Positions 24,481 to 64,000 of a DNA stretch of 64,000 bases are shown here, piece after piece. Below the pieces are notes generated by a model. It saw only the letters and a list, made by a program, of their open reading frames with translations. It was not told where the DNA came from and searched no databases. Source of the DNA: Sebastes aleutianus (Eukaryota; Chordata; Actinopteri; Perciformes; Sebastidae); contig CAKAKS010000032.1 of NCBI GenBank assembly GCA_916700875.1, positions 19,583,629 to 19,647,628 on the forward strand, written 5' to 3'. A program made the translations under genes and the position numbers. Positions within the stretch are counted from its first letter, which is position 1; every line of letters starts with the position of its first letter.

Positions 24481-25218
24481 CTCAGAGGACTATAAATGTT
24501 CATATAATACCTTCAATGTATAGTCTTCCTCACTTACCTGCCTTATAATGGAGTAAAAGAGAAAGTGAGTTTACAACATTGGTACTTCCGGCCAACTGTG
24601 TATTCAGTGTCAGCTTGGGACAAGGCGACAGATCTTGCGGAAATGTCTTTGGGGAACAACAAATGTTTGGTTTCCTGAAATCACCCCCTTCCAAATAACA
24701 AAAACACACTTGTTTACAATTGGCCTTCCGCTCACCAATCCTTTGTGACTCACGGCTTCACCTTCACCTTGCGTAACATCAAGAGTTAATACTCTCTCTC
24801 CAAACCGGGAGATAAGCTACTACAGCCAACTGTTACCGAAATACAACGCCAACGCCAACAACATTAAAACAAAAACACTCTCATTACCGAAACAGGAAGT
24901 AATCCATAAAGCACGTGTTGTGATAAAAAAGAGGTTGATCCTTTTGTTTGGGACTTCTGAGAGAAAACCTAATTCTTCATCTCTGCCTAGGAAAGGCGCT
25001 TTGCACACTCATGTCTGTTTCCAAAATGTGATCTGCTCATTGCAAAAGAATGATCTATTTTAATTGTTTGGAACTCAATTGAATTGATTCATGAAATTGA
25101 AAAGAGAGGGTATGTATGCAGGAGTTTGCTTTCATTGGTCATTTAAATACTTCATGAAATTAAAATAAAATGATTTAAGGACATTGGCTGGAATGTTGTT
25201 GTTGTTATTACTGATTAA

Positions 25219-25392
25219 AGGTGCAGTGTAGGATGTGGCAGCATCCCTATGTAGATATAAACGTTTCATTCTAAGGTAATGAAAACACAACGATTCGTAT
25301 TTTTAGTTGATTATATACTAATGTAAACATAGCTATTAATATTATATTCAATTTCTGCCAATGGATTCCCCTAAATGCTACACACTGGTCCT
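25219..25392 (+). mobile_element. Short TTAA-flanked MITE
   Basis: TTAA lies on both sides (25215-25218 and 25393-25396), with ends AGGTGCAGTGTAGGAT and GCTACACACTGGTCCT. It is an internally deleted relative of the elements at 29689 and 42599, sharing CCCTATGTAGATATAAACG and the ATTATATTCAATTTCTGCCAATG part. Confidence 0.8.
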
Positions 25393-26414
25393 TTAACCTG
25401 CTGATGATTTTCTTGATTGACTGATTCTTTGTTTTATAAAAGAAATAGTAAAAAAACGCCCATTATAATTACCCAGAGACCACGGTAGCATCTGTAAACT
25501 TCTTGTTTTGTTCGATAAACAATCAAGGAGTCAAAGTTATTCAGTTGCAAAGCTGAAAACAGAAATCCTTCCTCTAGCCGTTGAAGTTGGCAGATTTAAA
25601 AACATCCAGGAGGACAACAGATTGTGTGATTTATGCAAATTATGACAGATTATTTTCTTTTGTATTGTCCATGCTTTGATGAGTTAAGAATTTCTATTTC
25701 AAATGAAATGTCTGTTCAAAATCCAGAAACATTTTGGTGCTCACCGCAGAGATAATGACAGAATGGAATGGCTATTTAGTTTTTAATGCTTATAAGTTTA
25801 CTACTTTTGTTTCTCAAGCTTGGAAAAAAATGTCAGGATGGTCTATATGTTTAGTATTATTTGTAATTTATATTGCTACTCTGGATTTTTGGAGTATTTT
25901 TTACATGATGGTATTAGTACTTTTCACTTAAGTAAAGGATATTGAAGGTATTGGAGCTCTTAAAATTATTTCACAGTAAGATTTAAGTTGCGGTCACGTA
26001 CAATTGTGCTGCCAGTGAGACAGACAGACATGTTCATTGCAGTGTATAGGACGGACTGAATATTGTGTGTAGTTAAGCTTTGGTTGAGATATTTGTGTTG
26101 CTGAATGCAGTCATAGATGACATATGCTACAAGTGGTGTTGCAGATGTCATTCTCTGCATTTTGATGATAGACTACACATTTAGTAAATGTCCTTTTTCA
26201 GGTATCTGGCTCCCCCTTGTGTTCAAAGCAGCACACTGCCAAAGTGGCTACTTGATAGTGACATTACTAAGAATACTCTCACTGTTAATACTAGCCTTGT
26301 TCTCCTTGTTACAGCAAATGGACTGTAGTTTATATGCAAGTATGTTTCAATAAAGTCATTTTTATGATGTGCCCCTCCAGTCAAGTAAAGCCAAAATGGA
26401 TGCATGGTTGAAAA

Positions 26415-28944
26415 TATATATTCAAATAATCTCTTTATTCATCCTATATAGTTGTACACCACTAAAGACAGTGATAGGAGCACACAACGGGCATGAACAT
26501 TTGTCAGTTATATAGAGGAGGGAGGAAACTTTGCAGATTTTAATCATAAAAATAAGAACATTTTCTAAATCCTTGTGTCGCTGACCGTACATCCAGAAAC
26601 AGGAGAAATAAGACGGTATGTGCCAGATTGACTTCTTTCACTTGCTATTGATGTTTTATTCTGTACAGAAGGGACAATTTGTACAAAATTAATCTAGATA
26701 TATAACACTACATGAAACAAGGTAAATCATATATACAATATTAAATGAATCATATAGTACAGGTCACATACAAAAGGACACTTTAAGTTATCATGTTTTG
26801 GAAATAATATGTGAAATTAAAAGATCTGCTGCAGAAAGAGAACAAGCCACCAAATCATTTTTAAATCATCTCTTTTATCGTTGACGACTTGTTTTTTTCA
26901 GCACTAAAATAAACCTCAAACATCTCTGGACTCAAACTCATAAAATCCATAAAACATCTCTTCCCAGCAAGCAGGACTGTTTCATAAACGCAATGACCTC
27001 GACGACAGAAATCAGTTTGGTGAATGGCATTCCTCCAGGGTAAAAGGTACATGTTTAACATGGTAGTTTTTAATTTACATCTTTTTGCATTCAAGCAAAT
27101 ACAGTATTAATAATACAGTTAACAAGCCAAGTCACAATGTCAGTTTTTATTTTCAGCATCTGGCATTTTTGTGGCCATTTGATACCAGTCTGTTTCAGCG
27201 GTGGGCATCCTGAATGGCCAGAACAAAAAAGAGAATCCAAAACCTGACATCCACGCTACTTAACCTCCAGAGACGAGACAAAGAAATACAACACGTCAAA
27301 TATGAAGAAATCTAGCAGACCTCCGTAGTTTAAACAATGGTACTGACTGGAAGATATTTTCCAACTTTAAACAGCTTCCTCACTGAGAAGGATATTATAT
27401 ATATTTATAACCCGCAAACCAGACAACGGAAAGTCGGAATGGTAGCAACACAAACGTACACCTTTAAACGCTAAGGAAGCCATATTTTTTTGGTAGCTTT
27501 CATCAAGTAATTTGTGTATTAATCTTTCTATATCAGTATGTTAATGCGCTTATGTTTGATAATAAATTAATCTTTAATTAGAGGACATTAAAATCTTTAT
27601 AGCTTACAGTACCAATACACCTCCATGCTCTTTACATAATGAGCTAACTTAGTAACGGCTGCTAAAAACCATCAATGAGTGGAGTTTTTAGGTGTCGAGA
27701 CAGTACAGATCTGTGCCTCCTCTCCCATTCAACAAAAATCTAATTATATTTCCTTTACAAAGATAATCATCCCTATTCATTTTACAGTATATATAAAAAC
27801 CCACCACTCACCTTGAACAACCCACAGCCGTGCTCTCCTCTATTTATTCAGCCGTATATATACACAACTGAGGGCTCTCCTTGCTACATCCAATCCCTGG
27901 ATACTGCCACTGCAACTTAGGTAGCAAATACAAACAGCTTTCATTCATGTTCATCCTCATCCACTAAACTCAAAAAGCAGTAAGTACCATTGTTTGAACT
28001 TGTCTAGTCATCACTATGGTCTGGTTTTCAAATATTGCCAATGAACATAAGGAGAGCAAGCATATAAAAGAGCTGCATATGGCACAAAACAATAAAACGG
28101 AAAGTGTCAGATGTCCACAGGACAACTTCCTCTTTCCTCGCCACCTTTCCTGGACATTGCAAGGCTGAAGGACGAGCCTCAGTTTGGTCTGGTGCGCTAA
28201 ACTAAACAAAAAAAACAAAAAAAAACTTTCAAAACACCAGTGACCAAAAAACAAAGGCAGGTGTCCCTGTTGAAGTCACAGATAAAAACATGAAACAAAC
28301 AAATAACACAACAGTCTTGGCACTGACAAGATGTCTGTTAGATTGAGCAAAAAAAATAAAGAACGGATGACAGGAAAGTCTTGTCTTTCATCTGACCAAC
28401 AGGTTCTGTTTTTGTTCCCTTTGACAGAAAAGAAAACCCAAGCAGATACCGAGAGGTGATCCGTAGACAGTGAGTCAGTCAGTTCCTATGTTTTCCACGT
28501 CCAATCCATTGTGTTTGCAAGAAGGAATGAAGGAACCAGCGTTGTGGCATCCGTACTCCCAGGTTCCACATTTACAGTGAGCGCACAGGGGGGTGGAAGG
28601 GTGGGGAGGGGTGGAAGGAGACAGGAAGGGAAGAGGAACCGATGGAGAAAATAAATCACAATGAATGTAGCGAGGGCTTAAAGACACACAAACACACTCC
28701 TCTCCAAATGAAGAAAAAAACCTGAGAAAGCAGAAATCTGAGGGAGGAGGATACAGGGCGTCTGCACTGGGGCAGCAGCAGGAATGAAGGAGAACTGAGG
28801 ATTCTGGGTAAACTGAAGGTGGAAGGAGGGATGGAGAGCCCAACGTGGGTCGCCAGTGTAATTCTGGCGCCTGGGCGAAGAGGATGTCCATGGCTGTCGA
28901 GGGTAAAAGGGGCAGTTGAACAAAGAGCCGGCAGGTGGCGGGAC
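26415..28944 (-). other. ppp2r5c: Probable ppp2r5c 3'UTR with alternative poly(A) signals
   Basis: The stretch directly follows the stop codon and, unlike the flanking DNA, shows no recognisable transposon. Minus-strand AATAAA signals lie at 27848-27843, 26660-26655 and 26439-26434. Pumilio-like TGTATATA elements occur on the transcript strand (for example near 26725-26735). A 3'UTR of about 2.5 kb would suit this family, but the end point is inferred. Confidence 0.5.
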
Positions 28945-56771
<27,827 letters not shown>

Positions 56772-57110
56772 GCTCAGATGGGGATAGTCACACACTGACA
56801 GCAGCAGATGCCTGGTTAACGCGTCTGCAGGCTACACACACTCTGATGTGGCTTTAACACACTGACCATCCAAACACACCATGTGACTGAGTCCGAGCCA
56901 CAACAAGATGTCATCCCATTTCCGCAGTGGCTGCATACCACAACTCATGTGCTGTTAAAAAAAAGATATAGTTCATAATTGAGGAAAATACCGATTATGT
57001 TCGCTGTTAGTGTCCAACTTCCTGCTGCTGGCCGGCGGCTGCACTTTCTTTCTGGTCCCTCCACTGTGTCCTCCAGCCTATAGCCGGGAGATGTGTGTCC
57101 TTTCACCGGT
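56772..57110 (-). promoter_or_regulatory. ppp2r5c: 5'UTR and probable main promoter of ppp2r5c
   Basis: This is unique sequence just upstream of the long-isoform ATG. It includes a GC-richer patch around 57025-57060 with an ETS-type GGAAGT on the minus strand near 57017-57022. No TATA box is evident. It ends where a repeat-rich block begins. Assignment rests on position and composition. Confidence 0.4.
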
Positions 57111-57228
57111 TGTAATGTTTAGTAGCAGCCACAGGAGGGTGGTGTTGTATATCTCGAAAAAGAGGACAGAAGTGAAGGGTTGACAGAGGTCTCTAGATCT
57201 GACTTAGGAGCCACATGCTATAGGTCAT

Positions 57229-58202
57229 CAGGGGTCAGAAACCTTTACTATCAAAAGAGACATTTTATGCAAAAAAAAAAATCTTTCTGGAGCCGCAAAA
57301 CATTTGATCATTGTGATGAAGGTAACACAGTTTATAGTCTAAGTATATAGTATATAAGTCTAATGCAGTGAGGGCCAAAGAGCGAATGTACTATGGAGTA
57401 TTAGGGCCACAATGAGGGGGAAAAATCTGAGATTTCCAGAATAAAGTCATAATATTACAAGAAAAAAAGTCGAATATTACGAGGATAAAGTTATAACTTT
57501 ACGAGAAAGAAAGTCGGAATATTGCGAGAATAAAGTCATAACTTTACGAGAAAAAAAGTTGTAATATTACAAGAATAAAGTCATAACTTTACGAGAAAAA
57601 AAGCCGTAATATTATGAGAATAAAGTCATAACTTTACGAGAAAAAAAGCCGTAATATTACGAGAATAAAGTCATAATTTTACGAGAAAAAAAGCCGTAAT
57701 ATTATGAGAATAAACTCAGAATTTTAAGAGAAAAAAAGTCGTAATATTACGAGAATAAAGTCATAACTTTACAAGAAAAAAAGTTGTAATATTACGAGAA
57801 TAAAGTCATAACTTTACGAGTAAAAAATTCGTAATATTACGAGATATAAAGTCATAACTTTACGAGAAAAAAAAGTTGTAGTATTACGAGAATAAAGTCA
57901 TAACATTAAGAGAAAAAAAGAAAATAACACGTAAAATTACTACTTTATATTATTATGACTTTATTTTCATATTACTACGACTTTTTTTCTCGTAAACTTC
58001 TGACTTTATTCTCGTTATATTACGACTTTATTCTCGAAATCTCAGATTTATTTTTTGCCCTCAATGTGGCTCTAATACTCCGTCGTACCGTCGTACCATA
58101 GACCTACAACAATGATAAATAAAAATGAAAATGTAAACAAAAGAAGAATTATTAATTTCCATTTTTAAAAATCCACAGGGAGCCACTGGTTGCTGACCCC
58201 TG
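57229..58202. mobile_element. hAT MITE carrying an inverted-repeat minisatellite element
   Basis: Outer ends CAGGGGTCAGAAACC and GGTTGCTGACCCCTG are inverted. Inside, TACTATGGAGTATTAGGGCCAC (57390) faces GTGGCTCTAATACTCC (58066-58081), and TGAGATTT-AGAATAAAGTC also recurs inverted. The interior is a 45-bp tandem array. I found no matching target duplication. The family recurs at 18419-18600. Confidence 0.75.
57428..57925 (+). repeat. 45-bp minisatellite (about 11 units)
   Basis: Units combine TTTACGAGAAAAAAAG(C/T)CGTAATATTA and (C/T)GAGAATAAAGTCATAAC and differ by a few bases. Each unit is itself an imperfect doublet of a 22-bp motif (ACGAGAA-AAAGTC-TAA). A reversed partial copy follows at 57955-58055. 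Confidence 0.9.
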
Positions 58203-60460
58203 GTCTACCCTGATGCAATGCAAAACACTGAATATAAACACCACCCAAGTTATACAGTAACCAAATAGCGTTGATTGTAAAGCAGAAATCCCATTTATGG
58301 AAACTACAAATCCATATTTGAGTGAGATTATATATTTAAGTGATCTCATTAATTTATATTCCCTGTCTTCATCTATTCCATAGAGAACACAACAATGGGA
58401 TGTGGTTTTATTATTCCTGGGTGCTCGTCTCTTCCCCATGTATCATTGTTATGTTGTTGTAATATATAACTCAGTCCATGTGGTGGCAGTGTTGCATCCT
58501 TTTGAACTTTGTATAAGATTCCTAGTGGTTTGCATTTACCTATTGGCAGGTGTACATGAGGGAGTCAATACATCTTACATTAGGGGCCAAGTAGTTTGTA
58601 GGAAATTCTGTCATATGAGATTGACATATAGTAAGTAGTAGATTACATCTAGTAGATTTTCTTTTCAGTAAAATTGAGCAAAACCACCCATGTGATCCTT
58701 TAATACTCATTTGCATTAAAGCAACCTCAGTGAGATTACCCTTCTTGAATTTCTCCACCTCTGCCTGTAGGTTGAAAGATTAATGAACTCCTACTTAATA
58801 AACCATAGTTCACCTGACCTTTTGACACTCGCTTTCACGTCTACAGCGAGCACACACGTGTTTTTACCATGACTGATTGGAGAAGAAAGTGCAGATTGAC
58901 ATGAGCGATGAATGCATGTGTGGGCTACAAACAGAGTAGGATTGTTTTCTATTCTGGTTGTCGATGCGGCACACTGGTGCGTATTGATCAGGTGGTGTGA
59001 GAGCGTTCTGTTCTCTGAATCACTGTGTTTCCATCTCTCTCTCTATCCACGGCCAGAGCTTCATCATCAACATGGCGTTATTACTGGGTGATACGGCTCC
59101 CTTCATTTCCTGTCTCAGCAACAGCAGTGAATGCAACAGCATGGGGGGAGAAAAAAAGTTAGTGTGTGTGCATGTGTGTGTGCATGGTTGGGTGGATGGA
59201 TGAGTGTGCGTGAGACAGCACAATATGTCCTTTCTTCACAAAGAAATGCAATAAATGAATTTCACGGGCAGCTGGTGTAATGAAGAATATCAGTGATGTG
59301 AGGGGAGATTTGTTTCTACCATCCTTCAATAAATAAATCTTCTTTTCCACATAAATCTGCCCAATGGTCTTTTTTTATTTATCGACTTCAGGCTGAGAAC
59401 AATTTTCTCTCTTAAATATTTATATCTCTTTTCCAGACTCTTCATTATCTTGGGTTTTTTTAGCTTTCTTTTAAACGCTTCAACCTTTGCTATTACAACT
59501 GATCCTATTTTACACCGTGCAGCGTTGTGCAGCACAGTTGGTGAAGAGTGAGTTGCCATAACACCAGCTTGTTTTATGTGAAAGCTGTCCAGCCAATGGG
59601 ACTAATGAGAGGGGCTGCTCAACAAGAGCTTGTTTATTTTTCCAGGAGAGAGACAGAGAAAGGGGGTTGAGGGGAGACAGAAATGGACAGCTTGCTGTAA
59701 TGGAAGAAGATTGCTGGAGAGAACAAAAGGGAACCAGAAGGTACAACAGGGGAAAGATGGCTTGGTTTGACTGTAATCACTGCGCTGTATCGCAGGTGCA
59801 CGATCCCCAACGATAACGCATAAATGTGTATTGATTGTGTGACACAATTTGTTACAGACAAGCTCCCACACTCTGTTTGTATGTTTGCCTGCTTTCATTG
59901 TGAAAGGGAACTGTCATGGCTTGGCAGATTGATTTAGAGGGCAATTCGAACGACTTTGGTCGAAATTTCCACCTGTCCAACAGCTTAGTTCGTGACAAAA
60001 TACCTCTCAAACGAATTATGTTCAGGGTGTAAAATGTAAAATGAAAGTGAGCATTGATATTGCAGGTGTCCCTTTGGGTAGTATTACGTTTCTTGATACA
60101 ATCTGAAGCCGTGAAAAAGATAAAAAAATCTACATTTAATAAGTCTTGCTATTCTTAGATCCTCCCTTAGCCCAGTTCCAGGCTTTTTTTAGCAAGATAG
60201 GTCAAATGGGTTTGACGTTGTGTCCAATGACAGGTGTTTCTGCCGGTTCGGAGAAACAGTTGACCAATCAGAGCTTAGTAGGCGGGATTAAGAATGCCAG
60301 CAGTCCTTTGAGGCTCATTACACAAAAATAATTGTTGGATAGATGATTAACAATAATTACTTTGCTCTTCTTTTGACAAAACAATCTCACCTCAAGGTCC
60401 ATTTAATAGCTGTTCTGGAACCCTATTCGACTGTTATCAGGCCATTAAATAGGCGTTATC
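58203..60460. other. Gene-free stretch upstream of ppp2r5c
   Basis: I see a GT-rich run (59160-59182) and AT-rich DNA but no recognisable exon, RNA gene or complete element. The overlapping minus-strand frames at 59510-59898 are Ser/Pro/Leu-rich without domains. Confidence 0.35.
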
Positions 60461-60461
60461 G

Positions 60462-61004
60462 GTCGCTATAAGCACCATAGATGTGGGTCATTAGGGGCCT
60501 ACTACGCCTACTACGTTGTAAAAGAGAAAGCAAAACTTAAAAGCAGCACATTCTAACACGTAAAATATTTAATTAAATGTTACGTTTGGAACACAAACAA
60601 AAAGGCTTCTTTAGGTTTAGGCAACAAAATTACAACTTTTTTAGGTTTAGGGAACAAAAAGTTTAGAGAAAAACATCATGTTTCGGCTTAAATAACTACG
60701 TTTCAAAAGTGAAAGCGAAACTTAATGCTTGTGAACACAAAGACAAATAGCCTACATGTTGGTTCCCAAGCTTCCTGAGTGTTTTGTGTCTCATCTATCG
60801 CCCCCGACCTCCACTTGTTATGGAGCTTCACACTGTCTATATTACAGCGCCTGTCATCCGCTTCTGCTCCTGTCATAATTACTACGGTCACTAGAGGCCG
60901 CTGTCGTCTTGTTTTATGCCTTCTTTCATGACCTACCATGTTAATAGATGATGAAACCTACTCTTCGGCCTATATTGACCCACATCTATGGTGCTAATAG
61001 CGAC
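60462..61004. mobile_element. Inverted-repeat element (29-bp ends)
   Basis: The left end (60462-60490: GTCGCTAT, then AGCACCATAGATGTGGGTCA) is mirrored at 60976-61004 with one mismatch. The interior is non-coding. Flanking DNA carries another fish repeat: AAGGTCCATTTA followed by CTGTTCTGGA occurs at about 60394 and again at about 61200. Confidence 0.8.
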
Positions 61005-62166
61005 TGGTTCTGGAGCTTTCAGTCATATTACATGCTATTCATCGGCAGATGGAGCGTTCTCAGTAGTCGTTGAAAATAAGATGTTCAAATTGACTTTTTT
61101 TTCTGAGCAATTCAAGGACATCTCATCCATGTTGGCTTAAACATTTAGTTTCAGTTATTTTCACCCTTGGAAACAGCAGTTGGCAAAACAATCTGACCTC
61201 AAGGTCCATTTAGTAACTGTTCTGGAGATTTCTATCGTATCACATGATCTTCATCTTCTGGGCAAGAGAAAAAAAGCCATTCTTATTATCAGCATGCTAC
61301 CGTTAGCATGTAAACATAAACATTAGCAACTATAGGATGTTGACATGTTTATGTTTAGCATGATGGAGCGCTCTCACTCTGTGTACAGAGATAGCATCCA
61401 GGTGCCCTCACCTTGCCCCGGCAGATGGCTTGTTTGATGGGCTTAGAAGAACATCATGTACCGTCTGCCTCAGGAACGTCGTCCTCTGGGATTCAACTTT
61501 CCAGCTCCTCCAAGGTGACCTTCTGGTCTTTTCGCCTGTAGCTACTTTCTGCAGTCACCTTGCCGTTTCATGCCGACTCCACTGGAGCTCACCTCGTGCT
61601 CCACAACCTACGGCTCATGCTGCACCAGCTTTAACCTCTTTTCCTTTCCCTGGGGTGTCGGAGACGCTCCCCAGATAGCTCTTCCCTGCACGGGCTCTAC
61701 CCTTTGAATTTGTGTGCCTTTTACTGAGATGTCGTGCTTTCAGACACCTTTTATCATTCAATCTGAAAAGATTAAGGTTGATCCTGCATCTCAGTACATT
61801 TGGCTCTCAGAAATAAATCTTGGAATTAAAAAAAAAATGAAATGTTGACACTCATTTTGATACCGAAATCTAAAGGCAGGACGTGTTTTGACTCATCTCA
61901 TCTTTTAATGCAATGTCATTTTAATTTGTATTCCTTAGAATAAAACAGACCAATATATTGAATTAGGGGTATTTATGAAATACTCAAAATGCTGGTTTAT
62001 GTATGTTGATATAACTCAAATGTATATAGTCTGATTAGGCCTTTAAGGTAATGGTAATACAGTATGGCAACACAGTTTGTAACCACAACCTACACACACA
62101 CTGACACACAAAACAACACTACATGGCAAAGATATTTGCATTATACCTAAAAAAACTATATTTTAA

Positions 62167-62770
62167 CCCATTTGTGCCCAAAGACTATGTTTACTACGAT
62201 AAGGAAAAATGCCACCATGCCAACATTTGTTCTGATTGGTCAAAAGTTTTTAAATTTGGTACGAACATACTTTGGGCAAGTGTCTAACAGTAAAACCTTC
62301 TTTTTTTTTTACAATTTTCTTTTATATCACAATATCATTTTTTTTAAAATATTTTTTTATATGAAAAATCACACTTTTATCAATAAACAAAGTCAGGATT
62401 TTTTTTTAAAAAATTGAAAAACGCCATCATTTTATTTATTAAATGTTTTCCATGTGAAATATTTTTTTTTTTACACTGCATACGTCAACTTGTTATGAGT
62501 TCATAGATACTGATACTTGATTGTGCTCCTTAGTTTCTGAGATACAGCCATTTTCTTATCATACTATATCTAGTCTTTGGGCACATGTGACTACTGTTTC
62601 TTCCTAAAATATAATGGAGTCTGTTGCAAAAACAGTAGTCGCATGTGCCCAAAGACTGGATATAGTATGATAAGAAAAAACTCACTTTTCAGCCAAACGG
62701 TTTGACCGATTTTGAAAATGTCTTCACATTTGTTAATTATTAAAAAGTTTCAGTTGTGGGCACAAATGGG
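62167..62770. mobile_element. TTAA-flanked MITE with internal hairpin
   Basis: TTAA at 62163-62166 and 62771-62774 borders ends CCCATTTGTGCCCA and TGGGCACAAATGGG, which are perfectly inverted. This is the cleanest piggyBac-like signature in the window. A second inverted repeat (62551-62599 and 62630-62678) sits inside. Confidence 0.9.
62551..62678. repeat. 49-bp near-perfect inverted repeat with 30-bp loop
   Basis: The left arm (starting TTTTCTTATCATACTATATC) and the right arm (ending TATAGTATGATAAGAAAA) pair at 47 of 49 positions across a 30-bp spacer. As RNA this would form a stable hairpin. It lies inside the TTAA MITE, whose ends share the GTGCCCAAAGACT motif with the arms. Confidence 0.9.
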
Positions 62771-62774
62771 TTAA

Positions 62775-64000
62775 GCTATACAAAGGAATCAAAATGTTTA
62801 TTTCAACCTCATATAAACATTTCACAGGTGTGTTATTCATGTCTTTCTTCATTTTAGGTGGATTCCTATACAGCAAGAAGTTAACAGAGAGAATATGAAG
62901 ACAATATCCTCAGAGTCATAGTTTGTTTTTTTCCCTTCCATCCATTACAAGTCATTATGGTTGATGCCAGACAAGCCACTTCTAATCCAGAACTTCATTA
63001 GGAACAATTAGGACGACCATTCAGCTCTGACACAGACGTAATGGCCATTGATTGGCTGACTTGTTACACTTTGTTTCAGTAGACTACCATCATCCTCACT
63101 TCTGTCTCGTTGAAGCAATAAAAGGCCTTTTTCAAAATCAGCACCGAACACAGCTCGTGTATCTGACCTCCTCATTTATTTTAGCACCAGACAAAGTCAG
63201 AGACTCACTGACCACCATTTGCAGGGCACAGTGAGGGCTATTAGGTCCTAAATGTACTTTGAAGGGCTGGTTGTGTTAGAAAAGTGAAAAAAAATGTGAA
63301 ACAGGACTTTATTTTTTATTTATTTGGCAATCTTGAAATTGAAAACAGTGTGTAAATAAATGTAATTGATTGATTCAAACTGCATTTGTTGTTTAATTTA
63401 ACTAATTAGGTGGAACTACACAGTCATTGGAATATGCAATTTAAGCTTGATGGCAATCTAGATATTGAAAACAAATTTGCTAATAACTTTGTACATTTTA
63501 ATTCTTGATTAAAAGTCAAATGTAGGTAGAGAATAGAAACTATCTCGGTTTGTGAAAAGGTTTCTGTGAGAGCCAGATCTTCAGCCTTCAACTTAAATTC
63601 TCTCATCACCTTGAGAGCACAAACAGCATCTCTCGAAGACTCTAGCCTGGATTGCGGTAGCTCAGGAGGGCCCGCCTTTTAAGAAAAGCCCTCAGGTTTT
63701 TTCATCTCTTTCTCAGAAAGCACACGTGCATACAAATGCGAAAACAGCTGGCAGATTCAATGCTCACTCTGCATGCACTTACAGTATAATATGATTTGAG
63801 AGGTGCATATTTGAAGTAATTCAGATTTGTTTGAAGTGTACATTAATTGTTTCAAATCAAGTTGTGAATCAGGCCCTTACTGAATGAAATAGTCTTCTCT
63901 GGCTGAAGGATTGTTGCCCAGCTAAGCCTTTGTGGGGAAACCTGAGATTTCAGCTTTTTCCCCCCGAGCCCTGAGCTGGGACTGAGGTGATAATATGATG
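62775..64000. other. Gene-free stretch at right end
   Basis: Mostly AT-rich DNA. TGTAATTGATTGATTC at 63361-63376 could be an old LINE tail. I see no exon or RNA gene. Confidence 0.3.

Noticed and set aside
1..26400. Search for dync1h1, the neighbour of PPP2R5C in mammals, or dio3 on the other side
   Set aside because: No dynein heavy-chain exon or deiodinase sequence could be recognised in the flanks. They may lie beyond the window or synteny may differ.
59510..59898. Three overlapping minus-strand frames of 75-98 codons
   Set aside because: Low-complexity Ser/Leu/Pro composition, no family motif and no splice context.

Overview
The window is vertebrate genomic DNA from a teleost, probably a spiny-rayed (percomorph) fish. 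It holds one split gene with GT-AG introns, and much of the rest is small DNA transposons (hAT MITEs with 8-bp target duplications, TTAA-flanked MITEs), 3' tails of L2/Rex- and RTE-like LINEs, microsatellites and minisatellites. I see no bacterial-type genes, operons, CRISPR arrays, tRNA or rRNA genes.

The only protein-coding gene I can support is ppp2r5c on the minus strand. It encodes the B56-gamma regulatory subunit of protein phosphatase 2A, with coding sequence from 56771 down to the stop codon at 28945. Sixteen coding exons join in a continuous reading frame of 574 codons plus stop. A second, alternative first exon lies at 48676-48769. It matches the short N-terminus of vertebrate B56-gamma and splices in the correct phase onto exon 4, giving a 525-residue isoform. 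The gene therefore has two promoters about 8 kb apart. A likely 3'UTR runs from 28944 to about 26.4 kb.

Layout. 1-26.4 kb lies downstream of the gene and has no convincing gene. It holds hAT remnants (2.8, 5.5, 21.2 kb), a GA microsatellite (6.9 kb), a 215-bp tandem duplication rich in CRE-like sites (8.0 kb), a BED-finger hAT element inserted in a MITE (10.0-11.6 kb), an L2/Rex-type LINE fragment (14.2-15.4 kb), a higher-order tandem array (15.5-17.1 kb), one hAT MITE inside another (17.4-18.1 kb), and a 27-bp minisatellite joined to an RTE-like LINE end (23.7-24.5 kb). 26.4-57 kb is ppp2r5c with MITE-loaded introns. 57-64 kb lies upstream: a foldback element with a 45-bp minisatellite (57.2-58.2 kb), an inverted-repeat element (60.5-61.0 kb) and a TTAA MITE with a long internal hairpin (62.2-62.8 kb).

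No new multi-gene system is visible. The most notable points are the conserved dual-promoter design of ppp2r5c, inverted and direct repeat pairs around its frame-critical exon 4, and several insertions that can be resolved to the base by target-site duplications or by an uninterrupted paralogous copy.
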